A DNA stretch of 64,000 bases from Nostoc sp. CHAB 5824 (GTDB lineage Bacteria; Cyanobacteriota; Cyanobacteriia; Cyanobacteriales; Nostocaceae), in assembly GCF_020829665.1 (NCBI RefSeq), contig NZ_JAIVFT010000018.1:98141-162140 (forward strand). Direction: 5' to 3'. The notes under the pieces were generated by a model that had not been told where the DNA came from, ran no database searches, and saw nothing but the letters and a program-made list of their open reading frames with translations. The translations under genes and the position numbers were made by a program. The number at the start of each line of letters is the position of its first letter. The stretch's first letter is position 1. Below are positions 25,104 to 34,236 of this stretch, one piece after another.

Positions 25104-25146
25104 ATAATTCGTAGTTCGTAACTCAAAATTAAGAATTACGAATTAT
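25104..25146. terminator. Hairpin between convergent genes
   Basis: ATAATTCGTA and TACGAATTAT pair around a 23-base loop, between the ends of the SGNH and YdcF genes. It could terminate transcription on both strands, though no long T-run follows. Confidence 0.45.
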
Positions 25147-25151
25147 CACTT

Positions 25152-25841
25152 TTAGGCTTTCCAATTCAAAAACCGCGCATAAATATAAGCTATGCCTTCA
25201 TCAAGAATTGTCCGTACACCTTGGCTATAATCCCACCATTTTTTTGGATCATAATCTTGTGTTTTGGCAGCAATTGCACCAACTTTAATGTTAGGGTTAA
25301 GTAGTTTTTTGAACAGCAACCAACTCCTACGGGTGTGAACGTCCAATGAAAAAACATTAATTGATTGTAGATTTAAATTTGAATCGGATAGCCAGCGATT
25401 AAATTCGGCAGCAGATGCATAACTACGATCCTTAATTACTACAGGTGTCGGAACAGCTACCACCTTCTCTGATTCTAAACCGAGTTTCTTGAAGGTGGCG
25501 GCTGACACTTCTGCAAAGTTCTTGTATTCGCTTAGATAATTTCCTTTTTCTATTGAACCTCCTGTAGTAATTACTAAACGATAAGAACCGTTTTTAAATT
25601 CAGTCAAAGCTTGTTGTATAGCATAATCTGGTAGCCATCCTTCAACAACTAATACTTCTGCTGATTTGATAGGGGAAGTCACGGCGAGAAATGAGTGTAC
25701 ATGAGTAATAGTGAAAAAAATTAAATAAGCAATCAAAGCGATTGCAATCGCCCACCCCTGAGCCGTAAGTGTCCACATTTCTTGGCGTTTTATTAGTTTG
25801 ATTTTCGGAAATTTTTGACACCGACGATTTTTTGCCTGCAT
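25152..25841 (-). CDS. YdcF/SanA/ElyC-like membrane protein (DUF218)
   Basis: A 229-aa protein with one N-terminal membrane helix (WAIAIALIAYLIFFTITHV) and the DUF218 fold: AEVLVVEGWLPDYAIQQALT, LVITTGGSIEKG and DRSYASAAEFNRWL. Family members are implicated in envelope polysaccharide or precursor metabolism, but the reaction is unknown. It shares its first base with the end of the upstream gene, so the pair is coupled. Confidence 0.8.
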   Translation of the reverse strand: MQAKNRRCQKFPKIKLIKRQEMWTLTAQGWAIAIALIAYLIFFTITHVHSFLAVTSPIKSAEVLVVEGWLPDYAIQQALTEFKNGSYRLVITTGGSIEKGNYLSEYKNFAEVSAATFKKLGLESEKVVAVPTPVVIKDRSYASAAEFNRWLSDSNLNLQSINVFSLDVHTRRSWLLFKKLLNPNIKVGAIAAKTQDYDPKKWWDYSQGVRTILDEGIAYIYARFLNWKA

Positions 25842-26497
25842 TAAACCTTAGCTAAACGTTGTTCTTTCAAGTAAGTAAATACAGACTTATCTCCGATATC
25901 GGCAGGAATTGCTTGCACTGTCTTTCGCAGTGCAAACACCAAAAACAATGTTGCCCAAATTCCTAATAAAACACTTTCCCCCTGAGTTGGTAAAATTCCT
26001 ACCAAATGTCCTAACAATAGTAGCGGTACTATTAGGGTTAATACTTTGGTTTCCAGGCGATTGAAGCAAAAAGCCTCTTTAAAATAAATACCTGTCAAAG
26101 CAACAAAGATAAAACCAACTCCAAATAAGGTAACAGGCTGATTATAAACAGTGAGAGCTAATGGTTCACTACTAGATATTGCCAGAATCACTGATGCTAT
26201 ACTACCGATCGCCCAAAAAATTTGCAATATTCGATGCAGTGATGCCATGTAGATATGAATGGTAAATAAACTTACACCAAGAGCGAGACTAAAACAAGTA
26301 TATAGAGGTGTAAGTACGCTAAAAAGAGTCGGGTTGTTGTTGAGCAAAACCAAAGCGCTGCCTATGGCAAAGCTTAATGCTGCTACCATTAACCCAGCCC
26401 GGTAGATAATTACGCCGATGCGATCGCTCTGAGTAATTGTAAATTCTCCAAATTGACCTTGGTAAACTTCTGGTGGAGGTAGTGTTTGCGTAGTCAT
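25841..26497 (-). CDS. DUF2301-like integral membrane protein
   Basis: A 218-aa cyanobacterial membrane protein. After YQGQFGEFTITQSDRIGVII YRAGL it has about six to seven hydrophobic helices and ends ADIGDKSVFTYLKEQRLAKV. Function is unknown. First gene of a two-gene unit with the YdcF-like gene. Confidence 0.75.
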   Translation of the reverse strand: MTTQTLPPPEVYQGQFGEFTITQSDRIGVIIYRAGLMVAALSFAIGSALVLLNNNPTLFSVLTPLYTCFSLALGVSLFTIHIYMASLHRILQIFWAIGSIASVILAISSSEPLALTVYNQPVTLFGVGFIFVALTGIYFKEAFCFNRLETKVLTLIVPLLLLGHLVGILPTQGESVLLGIWATLFLVFALRKTVQAIPADIGDKSVFTYLKEQRLAKV

Positions 26498-27669
26498 AGT
26501 TAAAAATATAGTTATGAATTACTAATAGAGTACAACAGGAAATTGCTGAAGGGTTACTTTTATTATTATGAGCAATAAGACGAACTTAGTGTCACAATCC
26601 TTAAACTTTTAAACCACTTTTGTAGTATCAGTTGACTTGACAGACGCGGTAGCTGACGAATTATCTCTAACATGTGACCAGATTTCCTTCGAGAGTGAAA
26701 GACATAACAACTAGTAAAGCGGGCGTGTAAATCCAGCTCCTATCTCAATTAACCATACTAACAAGGGGCAAAATCCCCTTATTAAAGGTAGGCAAGCTTC
26801 CGCCACAGTGTACTAATAATTAACAATAGTTTGTACAGTCTCTAGTTTAGCTGAGGACTGGATTCTAAAATTAGACTTTAGTTATAGACAGTAGATGTTT
26901 ACAAATTTTAAATTGGGTGTACGCAAGACTTTGGCAATCAGATAACCTCATAACTAGTTGATATAAGAATGTGAGATGAGCGATGGCGCAAGCGCCCACC
27001 GTAGGTGCTCGCATTTGTCTCAAGAATTGCAAAACCTTAGACTCTTCCTCGATTTGTCATCAGATATTGTTTTTTGTCGAGGATGTGCCAATACGGTTCG
27101 GTTAAAGGGGAAAGGGGAAAGATTTTGAATATATCCTTTCCCCTTTTCCCCTTCCCCTTTCTTCAGACCACAAGGAAAGTGAAAAATGCTTATCCGAACC
27201 GTATTGGAGGATGTGCGATCGCTGAACAAAATAATTTCGATTTAAGTCGATAGCGATCGCCTACGGCACGCTACGCGATCGTCACTAGAAAAACTGTATA
27301 ATTGGCTTCAAAAATACGCCTTGTAATCAAGGTAGGCTGATATGAGCGCCAAAGACAAACCGCTTCTCAACGTTCGCGTAGCTTGCTTCTCCGTAGGAGT
27401 ATGCGTCTACGCACCATTCGGCGCCAGAAATCAGCCCCATCCAGTTTTACAAATTCTTCGCTTGTCTCGCTAGGTATTCCCACTCCCGCTCTCCTAATAT
27501 GCGGCTTTGGTTTAAAAAATAATGTTTTTTGTGAAATGCGATCGCACTTTAATTTATTAACCGTTCCCTTCTAGAGAAATTGAATGAAGTTGCGCTATGA
27601 GGATTTCATCAGCAACTATTGTTAGTATCGATTGATCAGTTGTCACTACACTAAACACTGTCCCTCAGA
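26498..27669. other. Gene-free tract of about 1.2 kb with repeat debris
   Basis: No convincing gene. It holds an inverted copy (about 26782-26817) of a segment found near 3690, a pair of GGGGAAAGGGG/CCCCTTTTCCCC inverted repeats near 27105-27160, copies of CGTATTGG/CCAATACG at 27088 and 27198, and fragments of GC-rich repeats (27240-27270, 27370-27430). Confidence 0.6.
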
Positions 27670-28032
27670 AAATTAAAGCTGTGCTTACAAAGGTTCAAGT
27701 TGTCACAAGTAACGCTTAAGCTTTAGTGACCATAGAAGAAGCTGTAGTTACAACAGAAGAAGCTGTAGTTATAAACCTTCAAGTTATTATAAGTTACGCT
27801 TAAGTTGTTGTTGATACAAGTTAAGCTGTAGTTATAAACCTTCAAGTTATTATAAGTTACGCTTAAGTTGTTGTTATATTTGCTGAAGCTGTGGTTACAA
27901 ACGTTCGAGTTTCTATAAGTTACGCTTAAGTTGTTCTTAATACAGATGCAGTTGTGACTATCAATGCTCAAGTCTTATAAGGTACACTTAAGTTGTTGTT
28001 AATACACCTCAAGCTGTTGTTATAATTGCTCA
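27670..28032. repeat. Tandem array, 63-bp units built of three 21-bp subunits
   Basis: From 27766 the 63-bp unit starting AAGCTGTAGTTATAAACC is repeated about four times with increasing divergence; the unit itself is three 21-mers of the kind AAGTTGTTGTTGATACAAGTT-like. Degenerate half-units extend the array on both sides. The reading frames are mostly interrupted, so it is unlikely to be coding. Confidence 0.8.
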
Positions 28033-28307
28033 TCAAATGTAAACTGCAATGCGTATACGACACGTTTGAGATAAGGGGGAGCAGGAAAGAAGGAGCAGGA
28101 GAAGCAGGGGAAGAGCTATCTGATAGTCGTCTTGGATGGAAGTATTGAGTAATTTAATTTTTGGAGTTCCCTTGTTCAGTAATTCTTCTCTTCTTCCGCT
28201 GTCTGCCTCAACTAAGAAATTCCTTAACCGAATGGTATTGGCAAGGGAGAGAGTTTTAAGATTTTTGTAGAGATACAAGGATAATAAGTAATCAGATGGG
28301 CATGATG

Positions 28308-30710
28308 TCAAGAGACATTGTTTTTTATAGATGCGTTGCTTTGAGCCGCATAGGTTGAAATTTTTTTAACTTGTTTCGGTGCTTTAATTTCAGTAAATAG
28401 CTGAATTGCTCGATTAAAATTCATTTGACATTCATTAGGTTTTACCATCTTTTGATAAGTTAAACCTAGTTGAAAATAAGCTTCAGCTAGATCACACTTA
28501 GCACCTATTTTATCCAAAAGTTCGATTGCTTCTGTATGATGAGTAAGGGCTAACTCAAACTCTGCTTGTTGTCGATGGATTTCTGCTAAACCATTTAGTG
28601 TTTTTGCTTTTACCTGCATATAATGACTTTCTTCAGCAAAAGTCAAAGCTTGCTGGAATATTTGATTTGCCTGGTAAAAATCTCCTAAATTAACGTAGGT
28701 TTGACCTAAAATTTGTATGAAATAGACAAATCTTCCAGTTTGTTCCACCAAGTTTTCATTCGTAATATTTTGATAAGCTACATCTGCTAATTGATATGAG
28801 GCATCACGTAAACCTAAATAAGAATATACTAAAGCTAAACAGACTGAAGCTTTCTCTGCCCAGCGATGATGCTCAGTATTTTGAGCTAGATAAATTACTT
28901 GTTGAAACAACTTTGCTGCTGCCTCTAGTTCCCACAAATCTATTTTGTAAAGACCAATACTTAATAAAGAATCTACCTCTAGCATCCTCAGATAGTAAAC
29001 TGTATGTTTATTTTCTGGCTGAGGGACAAGTGATTTGAGTGCTTGTGTTGCCAGGGTAATAGTCTTTTTTTGACAGGCGATCGCTTGACTAATCTTACCT
29101 GTTATCCAATATAAATCACCCAATATATTATAAAGTTCGCTGAGATTTTGGTCATTGCCCAGATTATTAACAACTTGATTAATTGCTGCAAGTATCGGTT
29201 GAATTAAACCCATGCGATACAGTGTACTACCAAGAGGCAGAAACTGCTGCCATTGATTATTTCGGCTTTTTAAAATGACCTTACCTGCCAACTGAAATTC
29301 ATTAATTTCTATATATTGGTAATATGCTTCTAGAGCTTGCAAAGCATCCTTAAAGGTTTCAATTTGTTTAACACTAGTTGTCCAAAATTCTGCGGCTTTG
29401 TGGTTGGCAATTCCCCATTCATCGCTGGGGCGTAAACGCGCGATCGCCTCTGCACGAATCACCGGATGCAGCCAATATTCACCTTTATCGCACTCCACCA
29501 AAGATCGATTTCTCAGGGAGGCAATGATTTGGCGATGTTGATCGGGTGCGACATCCCAAAGCAAACAAAACAATCCTTGAGATGGAATGGTGGGTATATC
29601 TTGATAACGATAACATCCCAAACGGCAAAGTAGGCGATAGGCTTGGGGGTCGAGGGCTTGCAGACGATTAATTTGACTAACCGCTAAATTTTTTAAGTCG
29701 GTTGCTGCTAACGGATCGGCATGATTTTCTTGCCAATAAAGAGCCATATCACCGTCAAAATCCTCCTGAATCGAACCGCAGAGAATTCCCATTGCTTTAG
29801 CATTACCGCCATAGGTGCGATGCATAATTTGCAAGGTTTGCAAGTTGATGGCTAATCCACGGTTGCTAAAAAACTGTTGCCATGCGCTTTGATCCAAGCC
29901 AGGAAGCCGATAGTGATTGACATTCAGCCCTGGTTCACAAAGGCGATCGCGACTAGTAATCAAGGTAACAGATTGCACCCTAGCATCAGCCAAAACCCGC
30001 AATAGTTCTACATAGTTGCGGTGAGCAGCAATCAACCCACCTTGTTGATCCAATGCAGGTTCTAGATTGTCAATTAACACCCCAATCCGCCGATTGTGGA
30101 GTTGGCGCTTGAGTCGTCCCAAAGTTACCCCAAATTCTACCCCAGGTTCTTGATCAAAATCTTGTTTGAGCCATTCCTCTACTACCCGTTCCGCAGGCGT
30201 GATATTCTGCGTTTCCTTCGCCATCAGCAGTTCTAAAACCAATTCAAACCCCTGATGAAGATATTGCTGCGCTAGAGTGGTTTTGCCTAAACCTCCCTCA
30301 CCTTGGATAACAATGACTTTCGACCCTTGATTTACCAAAGTATTCAGGTGAGCGATCGCTTCTGTTCGTCCAATAAAATTGGTATCCTCTAATTTGGGGG
30401 TGTGATGTGGCGATCGCGAGTAATCAATCAGACTGGATATTGCAGTAGTTTTTCTCAGAACTCGCTCCAAAGTAGCGCGACAATTACTTTTGGTAATCTT
30501 TTCTCGTAATACTTTAGAAAGCAGCTTCCATAACTGAGAACCAGCATCTTTGGCGTGTCCTTCCGTACAACCGTAAGAATGAGCGATATCCAAGTATTTT
30601 CTACCCAACCAAACTTGCACAAGAATCACTTTTTGCAAATCGCTCAACCGTTCCCCAGTCTGAGGAGGAATTATGGCGTCTAACCATGCTAATGCTGCTT
30701 CAGCGTCCAT
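28308..30710 (-). CDS. STAND NTPase: HTH - NB-ARC - TPR protein
   Basis: An 800-aa signal-transducing P-loop NTPase. The N-terminal 90 residues (LSDLQKVILVQVWLGRKYLD IAHSYG) look like the helix-turn-helix domain seen at the start of cyanobacterial NB-ARC and vWA-MoxR-associated proteins. The NB-ARC core has IVIQGEGGLGKTTLAQQYL (Walker A, about 133-151), RRIGVLIDNLEPAL (Walker B) and VTLITSRDR (sensor). Residues 520-790 contain TPR repeats (LYNILGDLYWITGKISQAIA, LNGLAEIHRQQAEFELALTH). Relatives act in defence or regulated signalling; the trigger is unknown. It stands alone. Confidence 0.85.
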   Translation of the reverse strand: MDAEAALAWLDAIIPPQTGERLSDLQKVILVQVWLGRKYLDIAHSYGCTEGHAKDAGSQLWKLLSKVLREKITKSNCRATLERVLRKTTAISSLIDYSRSPHHTPKLEDTNFIGRTEAIAHLNTLVNQGSKVIVIQGEGGLGKTTLAQQYLHQGFELVLELLMAKETQNITPAERVVEEWLKQDFDQEPGVEFGVTLGRLKRQLHNRRIGVLIDNLEPALDQQGGLIAAHRNYVELLRVLADARVQSVTLITSRDRLCEPGLNVNHYRLPGLDQSAWQQFFSNRGLAINLQTLQIMHRTYGGNAKAMGILCGSIQEDFDGDMALYWQENHADPLAATDLKNLAVSQINRLQALDPQAYRLLCRLGCYRYQDIPTIPSQGLFCLLWDVAPDQHRQIIASLRNRSLVECDKGEYWLHPVIRAEAIARLRPSDEWGIANHKAAEFWTTSVKQIETFKDALQALEAYYQYIEINEFQLAGKVILKSRNNQWQQFLPLGSTLYRMGLIQPILAAINQVVNNLGNDQNLSELYNILGDLYWITGKISQAIACQKKTITLATQALKSLVPQPENKHTVYYLRMLEVDSLLSIGLYKIDLWELEAAAKLFQQVIYLAQNTEHHRWAEKASVCLALVYSYLGLRDASYQLADVAYQNITNENLVEQTGRFVYFIQILGQTYVNLGDFYQANQIFQQALTFAEESHYMQVKAKTLNGLAEIHRQQAEFELALTHHTEAIELLDKIGAKCDLAEAYFQLGLTYQKMVKPNECQMNFNRAIQLFTEIKAPKQVKKISTYAAQSNASIKNNVS

Positions 30711-31017
30711 TGTGTAACGACAAGGGTAGTTCAGATTTTAGGGACAACTATAAATCACTCTACAGTTATGTTGCTGGAGTTTTCGGATAAGATTCTGTAA
30801 ATCCGACTTTTTTCCCGACTTTTGCAAACTTTATTCAAAATTCAGCAGCAAGTCTTGAAGGGATTGCTGCTATTCCGGCGGTAAGTATTAAAGTCTCGTT
30901 TTGGTTCCCAAGCGCCACGAAAAAGCCAGTATCAGTGATGATTATACTTTTGTTGCATTAGCGATGTCTACGACAAGCTTCTCTACGAGACGCTACGCGA
31001 ACGCTTACGCACAATAT

Positions 31018-31539
31018 ACCTCTTGCAAAAGCCACTTGATCGACCCAAGAAATTAATTCAGCATCACCAGTTATTTGATGCATTTGTCAATTAGTTCAAT
31101 CTTGTAATAGTCAAACTTAAAGTCCCATGATTGTTAAAATACATTATTGGAACATCATTGGCATAACAAAATAACTCCCCACTTGAAGTAGCTTTATGCT
31201 TCTCCAATTTCTTACCAATTAAGAACTCTTGTTCACCAGACTGACCAATATTCCCAATTAGGGAAAACCAGTTTTCGTTTGGTTTTCTTCGGAACATCTC
31301 AGCCCAGCGTAGCCACGGCTTTGTATACCCATCTGCATCACTTCTAATCTTGGCATCATACCAAAACTGTTCTCCTTCTACTTCAAACCTATAACTCGCT
31401 CCTATTTCTAGATAAATACCAGTGGCGTTCCAGTATTTGTGAGCGTCTATTATTGTTACTGATGGAGAGCCAATTTGTAGCTTTATCATTTTTGTATTAA
31501 ATTTCCATAATTGGAATGATAGTTTTTGCAAGAGGTCTA
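31018..31539. mobile_element. MITE-like ends bracketing a lectin-like gene
   Basis: ACCTCTTGCAAAAGCC with nearby TTGATCGACC at 31018 matches the left end of the 10497 element, and TTTTTGCAAGAGGTCTA at 31523-31539 matches its right end. The 522-bp interior holds the lectin-like gene, so this may be a MITE derivative carrying cargo. The right end runs into the antitoxin-like gene. Confidence 0.5.
31091..31489 (-). CDS. PA-IL/LecA-like lectin domain protein
   Basis: A 132-aa protein starting MIKLQIGSPSVTIIDAHKYW. Its pattern of beta strands (IYLEIGASYRFEVEGEQFWY, WFSLIGNIGQS, GELFCYANDVPIMYFNNHGT, LSLTITRL) matches the galactose-binding PA-IL-like fold, which is also found as an accessory domain. 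Ligand residues cannot be verified. An in-frame ATG at 31531 is possible but overlaps the neighbouring gene. It may be cargo of the flanking MITE-like ends. Confidence 0.6.
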   Translation of the reverse strand: MIKLQIGSPSVTIIDAHKYWNATGIYLEIGASYRFEVEGEQFWYDAKIRSDADGYTKPWLRWAEMFRRKPNENWFSLIGNIGQSGEQEFLIGKKLEKHKATSSGELFCYANDVPIMYFNNHGTLSLTITRLN

Positions 31540-31763
31540 CTAGCTTCGGAATTAGCAGCTAAGTCAGTTTCTCCTTTGAAACAGCCGATAAATTTACTTT
31601 GCTTGAGTTTAGTTAACGGATCTGTTTTTTGTTGCTGAAGTTGTTGATAGCGCAGTTCAATCGAAAACTTAATTGCGTTTACTGTATCTTGGTCAGCTTC
31701 CTGTTCAATATAGGCAAGCTTTTGAGCATATTCTTCATCTAGCTGAATATCAAAATTCTTCAT
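31497..31763 (-). CDS. Antitoxin-like protein with a C-terminus replaced by a MITE end
   Basis: A small protein (MKNFDIQLDEEYAQKLAYIE, LTKLKQSKFIGCFKGETDLA ANSEA) typical of cyanobacterial antitoxins found before PIN toxins. After NSEA the coding sequence runs into the repeat end AGACCTCTTGCAAAAA, giving the foreign tail SRPLAKTIIPIMEI. No toxin gene follows, so it is probably a relic. Confidence 0.55.
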   Translation of the reverse strand: MKNFDIQLDEEYAQKLAYIEQEADQDTVNAIKFSIELRYQQLQQQKTDPLTKLKQSKFIGCFKGETDLAANSEASRPLAKTIIPIMEI

Positions 31764-31857
31764 TGCCACTAACTTGGAACGTTTAACTAAAGTATATCGT
31801 CCGCGTCGAATCGTCTAGAATAAAACTCATTAGGTAACATCAGCACCATCATTACTT

Positions 31858-32538
31858 ATGGTGAAATCAGACCCTCGCCAATTGCCTAGTAGTGCTGAAC
31901 TTCCTTGTTCAGACGATACCCCTGTGGATAACGAAGATCAAAACTTTATTCCCAACCTGCTTCTCTTCTTGCTGCAATATATTTGGGCAAACCGTAATGA
32001 CTGGTTTTTCAGCGTGGATATGGGCGTTTACCATACCACAGGGGTTAGTCCACTTGTGCCAATTGTACCAGACGGATTTTTGAGCTTAGGTGTAGAACGC
32101 CGCAAGGCAGATAAATCTCGTAAAAGTTATGTTGTTTGGGAAGAAAATAACATAGTTCCTATCTTGGCTTTAGAAATTGTCTCTTTAACTCCGGGTGGAG
32201 AATACGACAAAAAATTAGACACTTATGCCAAGTTAGGGGTACTGTACTACATTATTTATAATCCAGAGTATTGGCAACGCGATCGCCACCAACCTTTTGA
32301 AGTTTATCGCTTAGTAGATGGTAGCTATCAACTGCAAATTGGTGAACCCTTTTGGATGCCAGAAATTGGTTTGGGAATTGGTAGAGGGCAATACATATCT
32401 GGTAATATCCAGCGTCAGGTTTTGTATTGGTACGACCGACAAGGAAAGCGCTATCAAACTCCAGAGGAACAGCTGGAGTTAGCGCAAAAACAACTTGAGC
32501 GTTATCGTCAGCAATTTGGGGAATTGACAGAAGATTGA
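31858..32538 (+). CDS. Uma2-family (DUF820) putative nuclease
   Basis: A 226-aa PD-(D/E)XK-like protein: PIVPDGFLSLGVERRK, PILALEIVSLTPGGEYDKKL, YAKLGVLYYIIYNPEYW and QPFEVYRLVDGSYQL are family motifs, followed by a Gln-rich helical tail. Family members are extremely numerous in cyanobacteria; their function is unproven. Confidence 0.85.
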   Translation: MVKSDPRQLPSSAELPCSDDTPVDNEDQNFIPNLLLFLLQYIWANRNDWFFSVDMGVYHTTGVSPLVPIVPDGFLSLGVERRKADKSRKSYVVWEENNIVPILALEIVSLTPGGEYDKKLDTYAKLGVLYYIIYNPEYWQRDRHQPFEVYRLVDGSYQLQIGEPFWMPEIGLGIGRGQYISGNIQRQVLYWYDRQGKRYQTPEEQLELAQKQLERYRQQFGELTED

Positions 32539-32579
32539 GAGGATGTTTTAAAAGTCCTCTTGTCGGTAACAAAACGTTT

Positions 32580-32661
32580 TAGATCCTCCTAAATCCCCCT
32601 TAAAAAGGGGGACTTTGATTCCGGTTCCCCCCTTAAAAAGGGGGGTTAGGGGGGATCAATA
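32580..32661. repeat. REP-type inverted repeats with CCCCCTTAAAAAGGGGG cores
   Basis: Two hairpins in tandem, each with a TTAAAA-centred palindrome of C and G runs, within outer GATCCTCCTAAAT / GGGGGGATCA ends. Common dispersed repeat type in this group. Confidence 0.75.
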
Positions 32662-32740
32662 AGTGCAAAGATACAGCCAACCACTTTTAAAACAACCTCT
32701 GAGGTAGCTTTAGTCAAAATAAATTGTTCATTTTTTTAGT

Positions 32741-32770
32741 AGCGCCAGGTTTTGTATTGGTATGACCGAC
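32741..32770. repeat. 30-bp copy from the upstream Uma2 gene
   Basis: AGCGCCAGGTTTTGTATTGG and TATGACCGAC repeat 32411-32440 inside the Uma2 gene, with two mismatches. It is a non-coding partial duplication about 330 bp downstream. Confidence 0.75.
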
Positions 32771-32790
32771 GATGATTCATATCATATTTA

Positions 32791-33504
32791 TTAAAATTTA
32801 TGTATAAAATCATCAATGCTAAATGTTGTGAGTATACATGCTTTATCAATCTTAATGCCTTCACCCTGATCGTTATCTTTGACTTGCCAAGACCATATGC
32901 GGCATCTTGGATCTTTAGGTACTTTCACAAGAGCAATATGATCGATTTGTGGGTTAACTTGTTGATAGTAACATATTCTCCCATCATAAAGTCTACCTGC
33001 TATATGAGAACAAGCTCTAGCATCCTTTTCACATATGTTACACAAAGATTTATCTGCAAGAATTCCAGGACTAAGGTACATACCATTGCCGAAGGAATCT
33101 TGAAAAAATTTTTCTAACCCTTTTATATCAATTACAACACGCTCTATTATTTCTGAGTTGCAATAATTTGATGCAAAATCAATTCTTTCTGTACAGTCGC
33201 ATAAAACAATCCATACACACTCCACAGTTTTACTATCCTTATACCAGTCTTGAGCTTGAGTCATCTGGCATAGTTGAATATAGTCTTGTAATCCTTTGAA
33301 GAGTATCAATATAATTAAAATTATATTGTAGTTTTTTTCATCCTGTCCAAAAAGACGCTTATTAAGTATGAGACTATAATTATGAATAAAGTTAAAACAT
33401 AAATCGTTGGCTTTATCATGCTCCTTTTGGGACATTAAATTTAGCCACTCTTCAATTAAATCTGAAGCATACTCCTCAAAATTTACTGAATTAATCTCCG
33501 ACAT
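32791..33504 (-). CDS. Unrecognised protein with a Cys/His-rich central motif, second gene of an overlapping pair
   Basis: About 237 aa from ATG 33504. The N-terminal half is helical (YASDLIEEWLNLMSQKEHDK); the C-terminal half holds CNICEKDARACSHIAGRLYD, compatible with a metal site, then a strand-rich end (IDHIALVKVPKDPRCRIWSW). No family recognised. The start overlaps the end of the upstream gene on the same strand, indicating coupled translation. Low GC compared with neighbours suggests transfer. Confidence 0.6.
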   Translation of the reverse strand: MSEINSVNFEEYASDLIEEWLNLMSQKEHDKANDLCFNFIHNYSLILNKRLFGQDEKNYNIILIILILFKGLQDYIQLCQMTQAQDWYKDSKTVECVWIVLCDCTERIDFASNYCNSEIIERVVIDIKGLEKFFQDSFGNGMYLSPGILADKSLCNICEKDARACSHIAGRLYDGRICYYQQVNPQIDHIALVKVPKDPRCRIWSWQVKDNDQGEGIKIDKACILTTFSIDDFIHKF

Positions 33505-34018
33505 TTTTTTCACTATCATTTATGCCATTCAATAGTTTTAGGAAGGTTTCTGAGTCTCCATTATATTTAATTGAAGCAGTAGAAACTTTACCATCTATAA
33601 TGTTTATATCAGCATGAACCTTAGCCGTTTCTAATTTGTCAATATTTTTGGCAGGCTCTAACTTCTTTTGAATTTTTTCTCCTAACAATCGTCCTACCAC
33701 GCCAGTGAAAACTGGTAAGGCCATATGACTTAGTATCCAAATAGAACCAAGCCATATATCAACACCTCTGCGTTCAAAAACGTTAGTCTCTAAGCCAAGG
33801 TCATACGAGTTAGCACATTTTACACCTTGTTCTTTGAGAAGCTTGCTTAAAGTAATAGAATCTTCTGAATCTAGCAACTGTAATGAAGGCGATACATCAT
33901 CTACATTCTCAGGAAGGCATATTATTTGATATTCCCTAAGAGCATCAATATCAAAACCAAGCTTACTCAAAACTTGTAAATCTTCCACTATTAAACACCT
34001 AAAATTTATAATTGACAA
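33491..34018 (-). CDS. Unrecognised protein with one hydrophobic segment, first gene of an overlapping pair
   Basis: A 175-aa protein: a soluble N-terminus (INFRCLIVEDLQVLSKLGFD), one hydrophobic stretch near residues 87-108 (IWLGSIWILSHMALPVFTGV) that may be a membrane helix, and a strand-rich tail (VHADINIIDGKVSTASIKYN). No family recognised. It overlaps the next gene by 14 bases. Confidence 0.6.
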   Translation of the reverse strand: MSIINFRCLIVEDLQVLSKLGFDIDALREYQIICLPENVDDVSPSLQLLDSEDSITLSKLLKEQGVKCANSYDLGLETNVFERRGVDIWLGSIWILSHMALPVFTGVVGRLLGEKIQKKLEPAKNIDKLETAKVHADINIIDGKVSTASIKYNGDSETFLKLLNGINDSEKNVGD

Positions 34019-34236
34019 ACTTATTTAGATTAACACTACTGCCATCTTGTTAGCACTCCAGTCTGGCAATACTTAGCAGTTAGGTATCTAAATGTAACAT
34101 TATACATTTTGCATCCGACTTTTATCCTGACTATTCTAACTAAATCAGATAAAACTGCCGACTTCAGCCGACTGACAAAAGCAAGTGCGATCGCTTAGGC
34201 TATTGGGCATAGAGATAAAAAATTAAGTATAAAAAT

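Noticed and set aside
27383..27574. 63-aa open frame
   Set aside because: It runs through fragments of GC-rich dispersed repeats and has no support.
27723..27971. 82-aa open frame (NNLSVTYNNLKVYNYS repeats)
   Set aside because: It is a translation of the 63-bp tandem array, with no ribosome binding site and no family resemblance.
28033..28311. 92-aa reverse-strand open frame next to the STAND gene
   Set aside because: Low-complexity Leu/Ser composition and G-rich repeat DNA; no sign of coding.
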